Of a DNA stretch of 64,000 nt, positions 11,796 through 24,098 are shown piece by piece. Below the pieces are notes generated by a model. The model worked only from the letters and a program-made list of their open reading frames with translations, was not told the DNA's origin and did not search any database. The DNA lies in the NCBI GenBank assembly GCA_914767715.1, contig OU612070.1, forward strand, positions 2,001,501 to 2,065,500, given 5' to 3'. How positions within the stretch are numbered: the first letter of the stretch is position 1; the number at the start of each line of letters is the position of its first letter. A program made the position numbers and the translations under genes. Source of the DNA: Membranipora membranacea. Taxonomy: Eukaryota > Bryozoa > Gymnolaemata > Cheilostomatida > Membraniporidae.

Positions 11796-14700
11796 TCAGT
11801 CGTAAAAATCATCAAAGTCATCATTATCATCACCTCCGCCAGCTGCAGGCTTCTTATTGGTCGATACATCACCAAAGTCGGTCTCGCTTTCAACATCTGA
11901 GCCTGTTCTCGAAAATACTGAAAGTATTGAAATAAAGCAATATAAATAATGTGTGCAATGTCATTTGAGAACCTTTTCAACCCATTGAAAATACGATGGG
12001 TCTGGTTTTGCTTCTTTCTTTCTTTGGGCATATAGTAGAGTCGGAAAATTTAGGCCAGTTTAATAATATAATGATGTGCATGCTTCCTCTTAGGCATTGT
12101 AAAAAGGTGAGATGTTAATTTCGATTAACTGCAAATTGATTTGTAAGAAATGGTTTCATTTTGGAGGCATTTTAGACTGTCACGGCTTTAGTCTGAGCCA
12201 TCAGACAGTTTTTTCATTCTCATAAAATTTTTGTTAATTTGTCAATGTTGCCTTGTTATGGGGCTGTAATTATTGCGAAGATGAACTCTTACTGGGTATT
12301 CTGCTGGACTGACTTGACTTGCTTCCTCCAGTACCAGCACCTGATAGAGCACCTGTACTGCTATTCATACCACCCACTGCTGAGGCAGTGCCCTCACCTG
12401 TCACTGCAGGTGCTTGTGTACTGTCAACCTCTGACTGCTTGCTGCACAAACAGAATATATATATCAATCTTGTGAGGCAAACATACCGACTAGACTACGG
12501 GGTAGTGGCAGACATACCGACTAGACTACGGGGTAGTGGCAGACATACCGACTAGACTACGGGGTAACATACCGACTAGACTACGGGGTAACATACCGAC
12601 TAGACTACGGGGTAGTGGCAGACATACCGACTAGACTACGGGGTAGTGGCAGACATACCGACTAGACTACGGGGTAACATACCGACTAGACTACGGGGTA
12701 GTGGCAGACATACCGACTAGACTACGGGGTAGTGGCAGACATACCGACTAGACTACGGGGTAGTGGCAGACATACCGACTAGACTACGGGGTAGTGGCAG
12801 ACATACCGACTAGACTACGGGGTAGTGGCCGACATACCGACTAGACTACGGGGTAGTCACTTAGAAGGAGAATTCGGCAATGCTAGTTGCAGTTTAGTTA
12901 GGTGGTTATTTCATGAATATAGCAACGTGTAACGTATTCAGTAAATTATGCAATATTTATTGGTACTGTTAGTCGAATGCTCATTTTGTCTAAGTTAAGA
13001 AAGACATACAATTCAATCAGGTTTAGTATAGGTATCTGAATTTAGTTCCTTGCTGCTCGGCATTCAAAGCCTGTACATGTCAGAGACCACTTGCTTCAAT
13101 TCTGTACTGTACTAATTTCAGGTATCGTACCATAGCCCATCGATAGACTTACTTTGTATTAGTCTGGAATGAGGGAGTATAACCCATAGGCTGATCTATA
13201 CTATCTTCTTCCTCTGAATCCTCATCATCATCATCACTCGGCAGCAGGTCAGCAGGAGGCGGGGCTAAGTTATGTCTGTAACACGACATAAAAGTGAGGG
13301 TCGGAATAACTAAAAGTTATTATATAGTAAATTGATTTCCTCTGCATTTACATACCGACAAGTAGCTGCCTGGTTTGACTGCCACACTAAACTTCTACTT
13401 TTAAAATATATTTTCACATGTTATTCAGTTTAGAATCAAGCCCTCCATCATTTACATATGAAATGACGTTTGTGATTCAAATAAATTAATTTAGGATGAT
13501 CACCTTCATGATCATTGCACATGGTACACTTAAATGACAAGAGAGACAAAAGCATAGATTTAATAACATTTTATCATAGTATAATCAAGGAGTAACAGAA
13601 GTTACTCCTTGGTATATAATGAATTATCAATTCTATGGAGTAGGGTCATTTTTTTTTCATAAACTTCGAAATACTACTATGAAGTCTGGAAAAAAACAGA
13701 TACATCTTTTGTAGAATCTGTATTGTTACAACATTTATGTATTGTATAGGTATGTATCATTTGGCCAATACAGACGAAATGGATCGAAGTTGGTCTAGTT
13801 TTTTGCTGGGTGTGATGGTATTAAACAGAGCCATGAGAAACATGAGGTACTTGCAGGTGTTTCCATTAGAGTCTAGTTACCCTATGTGCATGGTGTTGGT
13901 CTTATTAAGTGCCTGTTGCTTGTATGCCTCTTGCATTTGATTCTCTAAAGCAGCCATTGAATCCTCCGAGTCCGTGTCATCATCTGGTAGATTCTGTGTG
14001 GAGGCCATTGTTCCAGTGAGCAGATTCTTAAACTCGGCAGTTTCTATAAATTGACAAATGATTGAGTTTCACAAAAAGACACAATTTGCTTCGGTAATAT
14101 TGTTACTTAGGGTCAGAGCTGCAGTGACTGGGCGAATTCGCTCTCAGTTGCAGGTAAGTGACAGCACACTTTGGGCGCAAACAAGTCTCAGTGGTCAGTA
14201 GACTCTCAAGGGTTACATGTGGAAGTGCAACCGCTCTAATGATCTGAGCCATCTCCTACTCCTGGATGGCACTACAGCAACACCAACGACTTTGTTATGG
14301 TTATATGAACTAAATCACCTCTACTTTCTGTTTTACCAATGATCTCGTCCTTGTTAATGCAACTTGGTGGGCTGAGTCTTTGGTAGTAGATTAAATTACA
14401 TATGTCAGTCTGAGTTTGAATCCCACGACACAGGCAGTACGTAACTCCTAACTTACTTGCCAGCTCTACATCAGGTTGTTGGTCTTCTATAGTTGTATTC
14501 AGTGAGCTCAAAGAGTGTCTCACTTCTGGTGCTCCTATGTCACCATGAGACGGCCGGTGCTCAGGAGAGAGTTCATCTGAAAATGTAAAACATCAATACT
14601 AGATCTAGGATTGCAAGAACAGTTGTGGGGTAATGTCCTCCTTGATGTTGATAAGACAACTCTCATTATGAGATATTGCATCGCACAATATGATTCTATA

Positions 14701-17700
14701 GTATGCAAAGACTACACAAACCCCTAAACAAGTGTTAAAGCAGAATGACATCACTCATCAATCTGGCTAATTTCAAAACTGCAAATCTGACACGACATGA
14801 CAATGACATATGATGAAGCAAATAAATCTGATCTGTTTTGCTCTCATATGGATTTTTTTCTCTTCCATTGATCGGTCAACAGGAATTAGCATTAATTAGC
14901 AAAACAGATCAGACTTGAGCTCCACCGAATGTCATCATACTGTCTTAGGAAGCAAATCGCACAAGATGAAAATTTTCAGTAACTTTTTTCTACTTTGCTA
15001 ATCCAAAACTTGCTAAATATTATTTCCCGCTAATCAAAAGATTTTGGGAAAACTCTCAACGTTAGCTAAAATTATGCTAAATGGTTTTCCCTGCGAAGTC
15101 AACCAATATTTGACAGGTCGTTAAATTTTCATTGGTTAATGTTTCATCCTGTTGTACAGTGACACATATGCAGAGAGAATGGATGGCTGGCATGACATAC
15201 CAGGGAGTGAGAGAGGCAGCCTGTCATCAACAACAGCCTCCTGTAAGGACTCCACATCATCAACTATATCTGAAAATTAATACGAGTCTAAGGGTTCAAA
15301 GTTAGAAGCAGTAGATGCAAAAAATATTAAACTACGTTAGAAGCGGGAGATTGCAAATCAAAGGGGTCTTTCAATCTGTGATGTGCTTTCTGAAAATTAT
15401 TACTGCTATCATTTTGATTGAAATCTTCCTCAAAAATCCCCTTCATATCAGCATTTTGGCAGTTCTCAATCAGAAGACACATCAGGATATCAAAGCGTAC
15501 ACTTGACGTATTTACTTCTCACTTAAACTTAATTTCACTTCACATTCAGGGATAGTTGTCAGTCCCAGTGCCAAGGGTATACTCATAACAAAAGTATGAC
15601 AAAAATATAACCTAACTCAGGAGAGAAGTCCAGGTTATAGGTAAGCATTTAAATTGCAGTCACACTAAATTATAAACCAATTCAGGTCTGAGTCTGACCA
15701 AGTATATCGCGCAAAGTATAACACAGGTAGTTTTTAGGACAAGCAAAAGCATGTGAGGCACTGAAGGAAAGCTAATGATTCTATCAATTTTACAGAACAC
15801 ATGAATGCACATGAATGACAAACCTTCAGTTGATGGTATAACTACTTGAGAGCCCGAGTATCTTCTCTGTTCTGTGACACTTTTGACAGGGGCGGATGAC
15901 GCAGCAGATGGAGCCTGGATCTCAGGCTGTAGTTGCCTGTTGTCTGTGTAGTCTGTAGATACAGGTGGAGTTTTGTGCACCTGTGCATAAACTGGCTCTG
16001 CTGCAGTCTGCAATGTTAATTATAACAATATGCAGGTTTATATTTGTGTTTTAATTTGTTTGTGTCAGAATCCTTGTAAAAGCTGACAAACAAGGAATAT
16101 GCAAGGTCATCAGAAGTGAGTAAATCCGTTATTTTTTGTTACGGTCAATCTTGGTACCAATCATACTATATTGATGACGTATTATCGAAATTCAACCTGA
16201 TAGCTGAAACAACCAATGTAAGAGTTAGAAATCAAGATACAGTTTCGAATTCCTTGGTATAAAAAAAACCTCCTTGATTTGGTTGCCTTATTACAGTATT
16301 AAATATTTCCCATCAATCACTGAACCTAGAGTGCAGTCCCATCTCTCTCCATACGTTTAGAGACGCTGGACTAAATATCAGATTGTTACCCACCACCAAT
16401 GTGCTACCTACCTTGGAATCATTAGGGTTCGCAGTTGTCATGCTTTGAGAGGGAGATGGTTGGCTTATGGGTGGTCTGCCTATATCAGGCTGTGAACGGC
16501 TGAAGTCAGGATAAGTTGATTGGCCAGTTAAGTTGAAGCTGGTTTGTGATTGGTCAAAAGCTGGTTTGATAGATTGTGATTGGGTGGGTTGTCTCGAGTC
16601 AAAGTCCAGAAGACTAGCTTGGCTGCCATGACGTGAGCTGTTTTGAGAGTCCATACTCATCCTAATTAATTCACTCGGGCTAGGAGTCTGTCTTCTCGGG
16701 CTAGATCTAAAATCAACACACTTATGTTATTGGAAATTGAAATTGGTGATTGTTTTGACTGTGAGAATACTTGTCATATTAGGAATATGACTTCAAATTA
16801 TGATTCATAAATTGAGGGATCATTTAATATATATGCGATGAATAAGAAAATGTTATTTGGAGAGCTTGACCAACAACTGCATCCTTCTAGTAAATATAAA
16901 AGCGGACCTTTGTTTGTTTGATTGATTTGATATTAGATCTCTGGGACTGAGACGACTGAGTGACGGGCTCGGCTGAGATGATGACGGCCCAAGCTCTCTC
17001 CTCAAACTACTTTCATCAAATGTGACACTCTTCTCACTGTGCAATGACTGTAGGGATGTGGAGACAAGTCCTATAATTAGAAAATGAAAACTCAGAGAAA
17101 CTTTGATCACTATAATGTACTTTATGATTATTGGGAGAATTTCAGGAGCATAAGATTTCCAATTTACTAGATTTAAAATTTAAAAATGACAATGGAAGGA
17201 TAATTGATCTTCTCTTAGGCTCTTATGTAGTTTCATAATAATTGGGATAGTGAATATATGTAATGACAGCAAATAAATACCTCGATCTTGTCTGGGTGCA
17301 CTGTGATCTGGTGTTGATGATCGATGAGGTTGGGGGTAACCAGTCCGAGCCTGAGATGAACCAGGTCTGTACTGATGGGAGTCATTTATAAGCTGAAAGC
17401 AATATCACAAAACTGTGTGAAGTGAAATGGATGCTACAGGCTCATTTTATGGTGAGGAGGGCTTAATTATTGGGACTATGAGATGAATTACATCTATGCA
17501 CTTAACACTTGCAGTAGAAGTCTGTTACACCATAGGCTTCATGATGCATTAAGCTCCGAATAATTTAGCAAAACTAATAGAAAATTATTAAAATTTTATC
17601 TCTATCGTACACTAAGACGATCAGCATTCATGACGTCATGTCACAGGACAGTAATAGGGCACATTGTAATCACTGTTATGTGGATAATGAGAAGGATATC

Positions 17701-20337
17701 GTCAGTCGACCTACAAACTTACCTGAGGATGAGCGCCACCGTGAGGATAAGGAGGATAGGACATTGATTGCTGAGATAAAGTACCATCAGCCTGAGGTCC
17801 AGTAGCCTGAGGTCCAGTAGATGAGCATTCATAGTACCCTGGATAAGGTATTCGACTATCTGTAAATATGACAATGTGATAGTTCCTTATTTAACTGACA
17901 GATAGCTGATATGATACATAATAAACCACAGATCCTCACCTCGTGGACAACTGGTCTGTTGGCTATGTAGTAATAATGTTTACAAAAGTGCCATTGCGTC
18001 TGAGAGGGCATAAACATAGTTGATTTTGGAGGACATGTTTGACGAGGCTATGCCATCCCATAGCTTCCCATAACTAACATTATGGACTTACAGGTTGGAT
18101 GAAACAGCCAACCTGTCAACAGGGAGTTACTGACATGTCCCAAACTCGATCTTGTCACGACCCAGTCTAAACTTGGCAGCAAAATGAGTTTAATTTAATT
18201 TTGTTTATCCAAAGGTTACAACCCGGAACAGAGAAATGAAGGACTGAACATGAACAAAATGGGGCTGGTGGTAGAGATAAAAGAACTTGCCAGGTACAGT
18301 ACTATCACAGAATAGAGAGGCAGGTAAGAATATGACTTTATCATCAGTTTGACTATCAGATGTGACCATGGAGGAGCTAACTCCCATACTAATCTGCTCA
18401 TCATGTGACAGTGATGACATCACCATGGCTTGTATTTGTGATCTGCTCGGGTTAATCGACTGAGCACAATCAGGGGTGTCAGCAGAGAACACAGAGTGGT
18501 TATTGTACTGATGAGGAGATGAACGCTTAAGATGAGAAGAGTGTCCAGTCATGTGACCGTTGACTTTAGATTGAGATGTGTGGACGAGAGGGACCGTATC
18601 AGTGGGTACTGGTGAGGGTTTGGATACGCTTTCAGGTTTCCTCTTTTTATTCTTGGCTTGCTTCTTATATGGTTTATTACACTTGATGGCTGCTGTGTTG
18701 GCTGGGGATGATGAAGCTTGAGGTTTGTTGGTAGGTGAGCAGATGAGAGAAAGATCGTGTAAGCTGAGATCAGATGGAAGCGGGGCTGAAGACAGATCTA
18801 CAAACCAGAATCTTATGTTTTGATTTCCTTTCAGCTGAATTAGACAAAAGAACTGAGAAAAATACACTATTTTTTTACAGATGTAGTCTTCCTATTGACA
18901 AAGGGAGGATAACTCCTGTCTACACATGACAAGGATTTATTTCTGAGTGATTATGTTTTATATTTACTTCTACTTCTATAATTAATTTTTCAAATGTTTC
19001 GGAGTGTATGAACTTAATAGGTAACACTATTCACAACAAATGCTAGCCTGATTTATAAGACTGACAACTTTCAGTCTTCACCCGTGTTACATACCATTGT
19101 GAGAGTCTGTAGGCAGAGAGTGCTGGGGTGAGAATCCTTCAGATTGAGATCTGGTCAGATCAGGGACAGATAACTGCTCAGTCAGATAGATATCACGTGT
19201 CATAGCCTGTCGTCGAGCATCCTGTAATGAACACAGAAACACAGGCTACGTCTCATGATATTATATTGATATGAACATGCGCTGAGATGACATACATACA
19301 TACACAAAGGTACAGCACATATAAGATAGACATGTGTTATGAAAATCCAATGGAAGTGAGTTTTTTAAAGAAATGAGGAGGTAAACAGACATCCTATAGA
19401 TCATGATTAACAATTGTCTGAATATGTATGATACTGATTGGAACTGAGCAATTGCACTATATCCAGCACCTGAGCGTTAGGGACTATCATGTATTAATAT
19501 GTTTTACAATGAATGCCACAATCTGCAGCATTGGTACACACTTTTTCTCGTTTTTCAGCTGCCTTAGCTAAGACCTGCTCCTTCCACTGTGGGTAGAGCC
19601 TCTCTATATAATCCTCATATTCTATCTGAATATATAAAAGATTGAGCATCATCTGATTGGTCATCCGATATGAGTTGGTCCTATGCAAGTTGAGTGGCAA
19701 AGTTTAAGTGTGGTAAGGCAATGTATTAGCGGGTTTTTGACTATTTTATCTGGCAGACAATCATAGCTACACATTAAAAATTCTTTATGGTAATGTTGCT
19801 AATCAAAACTTTTGACTACGACTCTTGACGACAGCTGAGCCCAAAGGACTAACAGAAGTTGCTATCAAATTCTAAAAAATGGACCAGAGCACTCGAGAGA
19901 GCGGCTTGAAACTATAAAGTGTGTATATATTTATATACATAGCAGTTAATTAGAATAATTTAGTTTAGGTGTGAGGGAAAGGTAAAATCTATGTCCTGAG
20001 ACCTCTCTATGGGGGATCAGTTAATTCTTTGTTGTTGATAAATAAAAACTTGTAACACCACAATGCAAGGTTACAGGGTCTAAATGTTTGTATCCGTAAT
20101 TAAACTATGATGCTTGCATTTAGTTTCACTAGTCAGTTAAAACAGGAATCTGACAACCCTTACCTTAAGAGTCCTGAGTCTCTGTGTTTTAGCCGAGACA
20201 GCTGATAGATTGACCTCAAACTCCTGCATCTGTCGGCGGATCATTCTATTTCTCTCCATGCTCTTCTGTCTCTGTACCTTGAGATTATCCATCTGAGTCC
20301 TCAACTGTATCTCTCTAAGCCTCTCACTAAGAAATAA

Positions 20338-20371
<34 letters not shown>

Positions 20372-22188
20372 GAGAAAGATACATGTGGTTGGGGCCGGTA
20401 GTTAGTAGTAAGGGTCTGCAAGCTTATTAACAAGTTTATATTTTTGGTGTCACAAGGTGATCCTTAGCAAAGTCAGTTCACATCAGGAGTAGCTTGAATA
20501 TGTGAATGCACATTCCAATCACACACTACATTAAACAACCCATCCAACCTAATGGGTGTAATTAGAAAAAAATAACCCAGTGTTGATAGGAGAAAATACA
20601 TGATATGTTGGTAGTTATGCTCGTTGGAACAGTGAGAGCATAAATCCTAATTTAATCTTCTCATTTTGATAACTGCATTACTGGGTTTGCTTTCTTTTAG
20701 TTGGTTACAAAATGGTCATTATTTGTCTTGCATTACTTGAAATATCACAATCTGTAATAAACTTTAACTGAAAGAAAATTGTACAAAAATGGTAACATGA
20801 ATTGATTGAGTTTAAAAAGGTGCTTGTATGTGGGATATCCTATACAGCTAAACAATGAGACTTCCTTTATCACCGGGTAGTTTCACTCAAGTTGTATGTT
20901 TTAATGGCGGGCATAGAGGTTTTTGGAGTGTTTTGTTCCTATCCTCATGCATAGTGGGTTAAAATAATTAAATTTTTGACATATTCAATGTGTCTTAGTA
21001 ATACACAGGTGTAGGAGGACATCAGCACTCAAACCTTAAACAATCAGTTTTACCTCTTGTTAGATTGGCCCATCATTTTCTTCAGCTCCTGCTCCAAGTG
21101 CAACCGTCTTTGCTCACTACAATTACACAAGCGCACATTGTGTGAATTCATTAACACACATTCAGGATAGGCATCCATTAGTTTGAATACTAAAGCTGTA
21201 ACATATTAGTCAAGGGCTAGCTTTACTCGTCATTACTGCAACCTACATCACAATGATTCAGCAATTTGTCACAAGCTTATGGTACAACAATAATACTAGG
21301 ATATACCTCCCAGTGTTTTTATCATCATATACGTGGACTGTGGTATTAAAAGTATCTCAAAGCTATATAAACCTCCAATTAACAGTATTAATTAGTGCTG
21401 TGAAAGAAGGCCCAGTAGAATTACACAAGCTAGCTGAGTGAACCTAGCTGGCACTGCATCTTGACTACCCACTGTTCTCTACACGACCCATACCACACGT
21501 TAGATCAAATATGTTTGCAGAGACAATCACTATGTTTCCATGTGAGTTTTGAGTTCGAAATGAGGCTAATTAGCCTTAGCTTCGAGCTATGGAACTGCCT
21601 CCGAGATCGGCCTGAGCTCCAAGGTTCAGCTCGCACATATTGAGCGGTTAGCATCAAAGACTATGATGCGGGAGGCCGGAGTTCAATTCCCGGCGGCGGT
21701 AGATTTTTTTGATGTTTTTTCTCAGCTCTAACATGGGAATGACTGCATATTTCGAGATCGAGCCAAGAGGTGACAACTCAGCTCGATCTAGGCAGAACTC
21801 GAAACACACATGGAAACATAGTGATTATGTTGAAATAATGGCAATCAATTCAACTTCTGTATGAGAGCATCGCTATTGATAAGAATGTGACGTTATATGC
21901 TAAGCATCAACACAAAGCATCAACGCCATGGCAAGGCATGAATTTTCGGTCTGAATCATAGCTATTCTATTATAGCTATTGTTTGACAAGAGGATTATAC
22001 CATCCATGAGGCAGTATACAACCGGTATGACTCATTAGACATTAGAGCTGCTTCATCATATCTACATTTTTGTTCATTGAATCAGTACCTTGTTATGAGA
22101 GCTGTCTGCGTATCATAATCACCGCCCTCTATGATGTCCATCATGTCAGTGTGCATTGAAGTGACCCCTGTTCTGAATTTTGAGCTCA
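11796..22188 (-). CDS. Kizuna-like centrosomal coiled-coil protein (partial at N terminus)
   Basis: Seventeen phase-consistent minus-strand exons: 22188-22089, 21116-21054, 20326-20164, 19625-19542, 19221-19095, 18797-about 18303, 17859-17723, 17392-17281, 17070-16908, 16706-16412, 16007-15824, 15269-15201, 14576-14457, 14043-13881, 13275-13153, 12441-12293, 11917-11796 (TGA at 11798-11796). They encode about 890 residues; the first coding exon, upstream of 22188, is not resolved. The N-terminal third is a charged coiled coil (EQRRLHLEQELKKMM, then QRQKSMERNRMIRRQM). Next come RLRTLKIEYEDYIERLYPQW and ARRQAMTRDIYLTEQLS, which resemble the order and spacing of the conserved N-terminal region of Kizuna (KIZ), a PLK1 substrate that stabilises the pericentriolar matrix at spindle poles. 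The middle is Ser/Pro/Gln-rich and disordered. Acidic clusters (LLPSDDDDEDSEEED) and an acidic C terminus (GGGDDNDDFDDFYD) follow. The KIZ assignment is by remembered family pattern, not alignment. The 18303 donor is the least certain. Confidence 0.6.
12481..12862. repeat. 31/24-bp minisatellite inside an intron
   Basis: Thirteen near-identical units sharing ACATACCGACTAGACTACGG. Long units (31 bp) end GTAGTGGCAG; short units (24 bp) lack the last 7 bp. Unit order is L L S S L L S L L L L L plus a final partial unit. The array lies in an intron of the Kizuna-like gene, starting 39 bp from the acceptor of exon 12441-12293. Confidence 0.95.
13586..13611. repeat. Short palindrome, CAAGGAGTAAC type
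   Basis: CAAGGAGTAAC and its complement GTTACTCCTTG separated by 4 nt, in an intron. The same palindrome type occurs at 24370-24388 and 34289-34315. Confidence 0.8.
20344..20371. repeat. (AT)n microsatellite
   Basis: About 14 uninterrupted AT dinucleotides directly upstream of exon 20326-20164, within the intron and close to its acceptor. Confidence 0.95.
21525..21826. mobile_element. 302-bp inverted-repeat element with tRNA-like core
   Basis: Perfect 20-bp terminal inverted repeats AATCACTATGTTTCCATGTG at 21525-21544 and its complement at 21807-21826. Similarity continues inward for about 15 more bases (GAGTTCGA / CGAACTC-like). A tRNA-like segment with a run of seven T lies in the middle. 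It sits in an intron of the Kizuna-like gene. No coding capacity; no clear target-site duplication. Confidence 0.8.
21632..21710 (+). other. tRNA-like segment (Pol III promoter boxes and T-run)
   Basis: The segment has an A-box-like TATTGAGCGGTTAGCA, an anticodon-arm-like stem GCATCA/TGATGC with a 7-nt loop, a B-box-like GGAGTTCAATTCC and then TTTTTTT at 21704-21710. The acceptor stem is not convincing and the loop lacks the usual U33, so it is more likely a tRNA-derived (SINE-type) remnant than a working tRNA gene. Confidence 0.5.
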
Positions 22189-24098
22189 CTGCAAACACAA
22201 GTTAATATGTTTGCGAATAGGATTACAATGTACATCAATTCATACAATAGGTAAGAAGATGTCAGACTCGGGCTTTTGTTTTCCGTTGAATACATCAGAT
22301 CCGAACAGCTAGGCCTAACAGTGAGTTACTGGAAGTTCACAGTGATCAATATACAATGAACAAAAATGTGTACTATGTACTTACAATCTTATGTGTAGGC
22401 TAATATATGAGACCAAATGTTCAACTGATTATGTGTTGGGATTGAATGACTATGAGTAGAGAGTTCTCAGGAATGGTTGTGTGGAAATGGAATTCAAAAA
22501 AATGTAAATAGTATTAATAGCCAAGTTTTGTCACGATAGTATGGGATTTTTGTATAGCCCATCTTTTAGAAGCAATAAGGTTGTGGATTTATAGGTTATC
22601 AGTGTCCTGCAGCAACAGCGCAGTCTATCACAGACAACGATATTAAGGCTTTTATTTTCTCCTAATGGAGAAACTAACTCAAAGTGTCTGTGTCACTACT
22701 GGCAACTGTATGAGGCATTGTTCAACACAAATTCATACACTACTGTGCTGAAGAAAGATTTTTCCTAAATTTGTTGCTGATTTCAATAGCATAGGTAAGT
22801 GTCTGAGAGTGTGTCAATTGTGTTTCCAATGTTATTGCACTCCACAGAGGGTATAAGAGACTGTGATTATGTGTAATTAATCTATTTAATTAACAAGTGA
22901 AGTAGTAACTGAAGCAAGTAGCAGAGGGCTCACTCCTTGCTGTCAGTGAGTGTGTGTCTGTGTATGTAGGTTAGTAATAGTAAGAAGGTAAGTAAAGTTA
23001 GTGCAAGCCTCAGTGGCAGGTAGTATAAAAGCAAGACTATAGTAATATAAATGCAATATCTTCTCTTTCTCTGCAAATAGCTCCTTGCTCTCACCACCTG
23101 ATCTGATAGATTAATTACCCTCCTCTTGCAATCACGTTGGTGGTGCATTTAGGCATTCCTCAATCATACTTCTTACTTATAATAGAAATTTTGGCTGATC
23201 CTAGTTTAGCTACCCAACTATACATATATGATCAAGTAGGTTAGGTCTGCTTATTGAGTTGGTGTTGTTGCTACGCCTCATATATACATCCCATAGATAG
23301 ACGATAAATTGCCTCCTCCCTTCCTCCCCATCTATTCCACTAGGGAGAATGGAATTCCATTCTCCCTGATTCCACTAGTACCAATTCTATTTTTCACTGA
23401 TTCAGTTCAGGTCCTCTCTAAGTGGTCTTGTTCAGCTCTTTCGTCTTCAATTGCTGTTCATCATACTACCTTCTTGGAAAATGATTACTGCTCTTCGTTA
23501 AGTTTTTGGCGACCAAAGTCATTCCAGTTGACTAAGAATGCACCCAGCTTTGTCTGCACAGTATTTTATTCCCGTTCCATGAGTTTACAGGATGTTATTG
23601 GCCAAATCAAAAGGCTCTGAGCCTTCCACAGAATCGACTTCTCATCATCCTTCAAAGACCCTTCAGCATCCACCCAAGTCATTGACAAAGCCTCATGTAT
23701 GTGGTTTTGTATAAATAAAGCAGGGACTTATCGCTAAACTTGTTTTCCCTAACCCTAACATAATTTGAAAAACTGTTCAACATAACCGAATCTCATCAGT
23801 TTATTCAATGTTCATTGTACTTAGTCCTTTCCTCATTTTGGCAGCACCATAAGTTTTATAAGTATATTTTCTCACTGGTGAATGTCTGGTATTATTACCA
23901 GGCATCTGAAAATAAGAGAATATAGAGTAGCAATATGCTAAATAAATTAAATCCTTCCAGAGGTTGTTTAAAGCTTCACTACTTCTCCACTCTTGGTAAA
24001 CTTCTACTATATTTTTTCAATCATATGACTTTCTAAAGTGCAATACACTTTTTACAGTTCATTGTAATAATAAATGATTTTAGACATCAGGAGGAAGG
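22189..24098. promoter_or_regulatory. Divergent intergenic interval between Kizuna-like gene and CFAP70
   Basis: About 1.9 kb lie between the most 5' supported exons of two genes facing away from each other. It should contain the unresolved first exon of the Kizuna-like gene, both promoters and a 26-bp perfect palindrome (23342-23367). I could not identify a convincing X-box (RFX) site by eye. A 103-codon open frame at 23309-23620 has no recognisable domain. Confidence 0.4.
23342..23367. repeat. Perfect 26-bp palindrome
   Basis: AGGGAGAATGGAA directly followed by its exact complement TTCCATTCTCCCT, no loop. Confidence 0.9.

Noticed and set aside
21632-21701. A functional tRNA gene
   Set aside because: A- and B-box-like sequences exist, but no convincing acceptor stem, imperfect T-stem and an unusual anticodon loop; called a tRNA-derived remnant instead.
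22930-23148. Minus-strand frame MHHQRDCKRRV... as first exon of the Kizuna-like gene
   Set aside because: Located in the right interval, but its available donors give the wrong phase for exon 22188-22089 except for one very weak site.
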